The position numbers and the translations under genes were made by a program. Positions 62,529-64,000 of a stretch of DNA of 64,000 nucleotides are shown here, piece by piece; position 1 is the stretch's first letter; each line of letters starts with the position of its first letter. Source of the stretch: Microbacterium sp. RU1D (GTDB lineage Bacteria; Actinomycetota; Actinomycetes; Actinomycetales; Microbacteriaceae); NCBI RefSeq assembly GCF_900156435.1, contig NZ_FTPQ01000001.1:1674001-1738000 (forward strand), given 5' to 3'. Under the pieces are notes generated by a model. The model did no database searches. It worked only from the letters and a program-made list of their open reading frames with translations, and had not been told where the DNA came from.

Positions 62529-63842
62529 GTGTCTGCCTCCACCGACGCGGCGCCCGTGAGCGCCCTCGCACCCGCCAACGACCCGACGTTCGCAGGCGTC
62601 TGGGACGAGCTGCTGTGGCGCGGCCTGGTCCACGTCTCCACCGACCAGGACGAACTGCGCGAACTGCTGTCGGGGGAGCCGATCGTCTTCTATTGCGGGT
62701 TCGACCCGACCGCGCCGAGCCTGCACCTGGGCAACCTCGTGCAGCTGCTCACCATGCGTCGCCTGCAGCTCGCCGGACACCGCCCGCTCGGGCTCGTCGG
62801 CGGATCGACCGGGCTCGTGGGCGACCCGCGACCGACGGCCGAGCGCACGCTCAACACGCGCGAGACGGTGGCCGAGTGGGTCGCGAGCCTGCGCGCCCAG
62901 GTCGAGCGCTTCCTGAGCTTCGAGGGCGACAATGCGGCGCGCATCGTGAACAACCTCGACTGGACCGCGCCGCTCAGCGCGATCGATTTCCTCCGCGAGA
63001 TCGGCAAGCACTTCCGCGTCGGCACGATGCTGAAGAAGGATGCCGTGAGCGCGCGCCTGAACTCCGAGGCGGGCATCAGCTACACCGAGTTCAGCTACCA
63101 GATCCTCCAGGGCATGGATTACCTCGAGCTGCACCGCCAGTACGGCTGCGTGCTGCAGACCGGCGGCAGCGACCAGTGGGGCAACCTCACCAGCGGCACC
63201 GACCTCGTGCGCAAGGTCGAGGGCGTCTCGGTGCACGCCATCGGCACGCCGCTGATCACCAACAGCGACGGCACGAAGTTCGGCAAGAGCGAGGGCAACG
63301 CGATCTGGCTGGATGCCGAGATGTGCAGCCCGTGGGTGATGTACCAGTTCTGGTTGAACACCGACGACCGCGACGTGATCGAGCGCCTCAAGGTGTTCAC
63401 GTTTCTCTCGCGCGCCGAGATCGACGAGTACGCCCGCCTGGTCGAGGAGGAGCCCTTCCGTCGCGCCGCGCAGAAGCGTCTCGCCCGCGAGGTCGTCACG
63501 ACCGTGCACGGCGCGGAGACGACCGAGAGCGTCATCGCCGCGACCGAGGCCCTGTTCGGCCAGGGCGACCTGACGGGTCTGGATGCCGCGGTGCTCCGCA
63601 CGGCGCTGCAGGAGCTGCCCCACGCGACCGTCGCCGCCGGATCGAGCGTCGTCGAGGCGCTCACGGCCACGGGCCTGTCGTCGAGCCTCAGCGACGCGCG
63701 TCGCGCGATCGCCCAGGGCGGCGTCTCGCTCGACGGCGCGAAGGTCGTGGGCGACGACGCGGTCGTCGAGGGGACGCTCCCCGGCGGGGTGTCGGTGCTG
63801 CGGCGCGGTAAGAAGACGCTCGCGGGGCTCTTCGTCGACTGA
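62529..63842 (+). CDS. tyrS: Tyrosine-tRNA ligase
   Basis: 437 aa, GTG start. HIGH-like FDPTAPSLHLGNL, tyrosine pocket SYTEFSYQILQGMDYLEL, KMSKS-like TKFGKSEGN and a C-terminal S4 domain (SSLSDARRAIAQGGVSLDGAKV). Charges tRNA(Tyr). The first ~15 residues are variable. No T-box-like leader is seen; the predicted transcript start is at the GTG. Confidence 0.97.
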   Translation: MSASTDAAPVSALAPANDPTFAGVWDELLWRGLVHVSTDQDELRELLSGEPIVFYCGFDPTAPSLHLGNLVQLLTMRRLQLAGHRPLGLVGGSTGLVGDPRPTAERTLNTRETVAEWVASLRAQVERFLSFEGDNAARIVNNLDWTAPLSAIDFLREIGKHFRVGTMLKKDAVSARLNSEAGISYTEFSYQILQGMDYLELHRQYGCVLQTGGSDQWGNLTSGTDLVRKVEGVSVHAIGTPLITNSDGTKFGKSEGNAIWLDAEMCSPWVMYQFWLNTDDRDVIERLKVFTFLSRAEIDEYARLVEEEPFRRAAQKRLAREVVTTVHGAETTESVIAATEALFGQGDLTGLDAAVLRTALQELPHATVAAGSSVVEALTATGLSSSLSDARRAIAQGGVSLDGAKVVGDDAVVEGTLPGGVSVLRRGKKTLAGLFVD

Positions 63843-63843
63843 C

Positions 63844-64000
63844 ATGCCGTTCACCGTCAGCCACGCGGTCGTCGCGCTCCCGTTCGTGCGGACGCCGCTG
63901 GTGCCGGCGGCGATTGCGATCGGGGCGATGACCCCCGACCTGCCCCTCTTCCTGCGGGGTATGTGGCCCGACTACACGCTGACGCACGATCTCGCGTGGC
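63844..64000 (+). CDS. DUF4184 family membrane protein, N-terminus only
   Basis: Partial gene cut by the right edge. 52 codons: MPFTVSHAVVALPFVRTPLV, then AIAIGAMTPDLPLFLRGM. The early histidine and the MTPDLP motif are typical of DUF4184 and related metal-dependent membrane hydrolase-like proteins. It starts 2 nt after the tyrS stop, so it is probably co-transcribed. Confidence 0.75.
   Translation, partial: MPFTVSHAVVALPFVRTPLVPAAIAIGAMTPDLPLFLRGMWPDYTLTHDLAW

Overview
The window is high-GC (about 70% by eye) actinobacterial chromosome, most likely from Microbacteriaceae (Microbacterium-like). The evidence is codon use, actinobacterial families (ClgR, DUF3046, DUF1844, DUF4395, SatD, SseB) and gene order. 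The order pnp, dapB, thyA-folA, dapA-rnj, ftsK-pgsA-cinA-clgR, DUF3046-recA-recX, miaB-miaA-dapF-hflX, lexA/LysM follows, from memory, the Mycobacterium tuberculosis order from gpsI to Rv2719c. I saw no rRNA, tRNA, insertion sequence, prophage or CRISPR array; this is core chromosome.

Layout. 1-3.7 kb: envelope genes (DedA N-terminus, a glycosyltransferase/SGNH fusion, a secreted transglycosylase-like protein). 4-18.5 kb: pnp, an aldo/keto reductase, a phosphatase, dapB with a TPR membrane protein, a reverse-strand redox/OsmC group, thyA-folA, a short-chain dehydrogenase, a NUDIX hydrolase, dapA-rnj and an acetyltransferase. 18.5-25.4 kb: ftsK-pgsA-cinA, clgR, DUF3046, recA-recX. 25.4-38.3 kb: a large LuxR-type regulator, miaB-miaA-acetyltransferase, dapF, a methyltransferase, hflX, an S9 peptidase, and lexA divergent from a LysM protein. 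38.4-42.3 kb: hisC-hisB-hisH-hisA-sseB. 42.5-52.5 kb: DUF1844, infC-rpmI-rplT, an rRNA methyltransferase, a glutamate-type ABC transporter and pheS-pheT. 53-61 kb: argCJBDF, a membrane acyltransferase-like gene and argH. 61-64 kb: a SatD-type regulator with a membrane partner, tyrS and the start of a DUF4184 gene.

Regulation is the most informative part. Twenty first-in-unit genes have a TAnnnT hexamer ending 6-8 nt before their ATG or GTG, which fits leaderless transcription and settles several starts. ftsK, recA and an S9 peptidase share a near-identical DNA-damage-type promoter (TGTCGGAG, 8 nt, TAnnnT). recA also has an SOS-like box, and the LysM gene divergent from lexA has a consensus -35 with a LexA-like box over its -10. 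infC appears to start at ATC behind a leader that can pair with its own Shine-Dalgarno sequence. pnp, rnj and hflX each carry a stem-loop next to the Shine-Dalgarno. The 7-mer GGATGCC/GGCATCC is several-fold over-represented throughout. No unmistakably new multi-gene system was found; the best leads are these regulatory patterns, the SatD/membrane pair and a 31-codon leaderless ORF in the largest gap.
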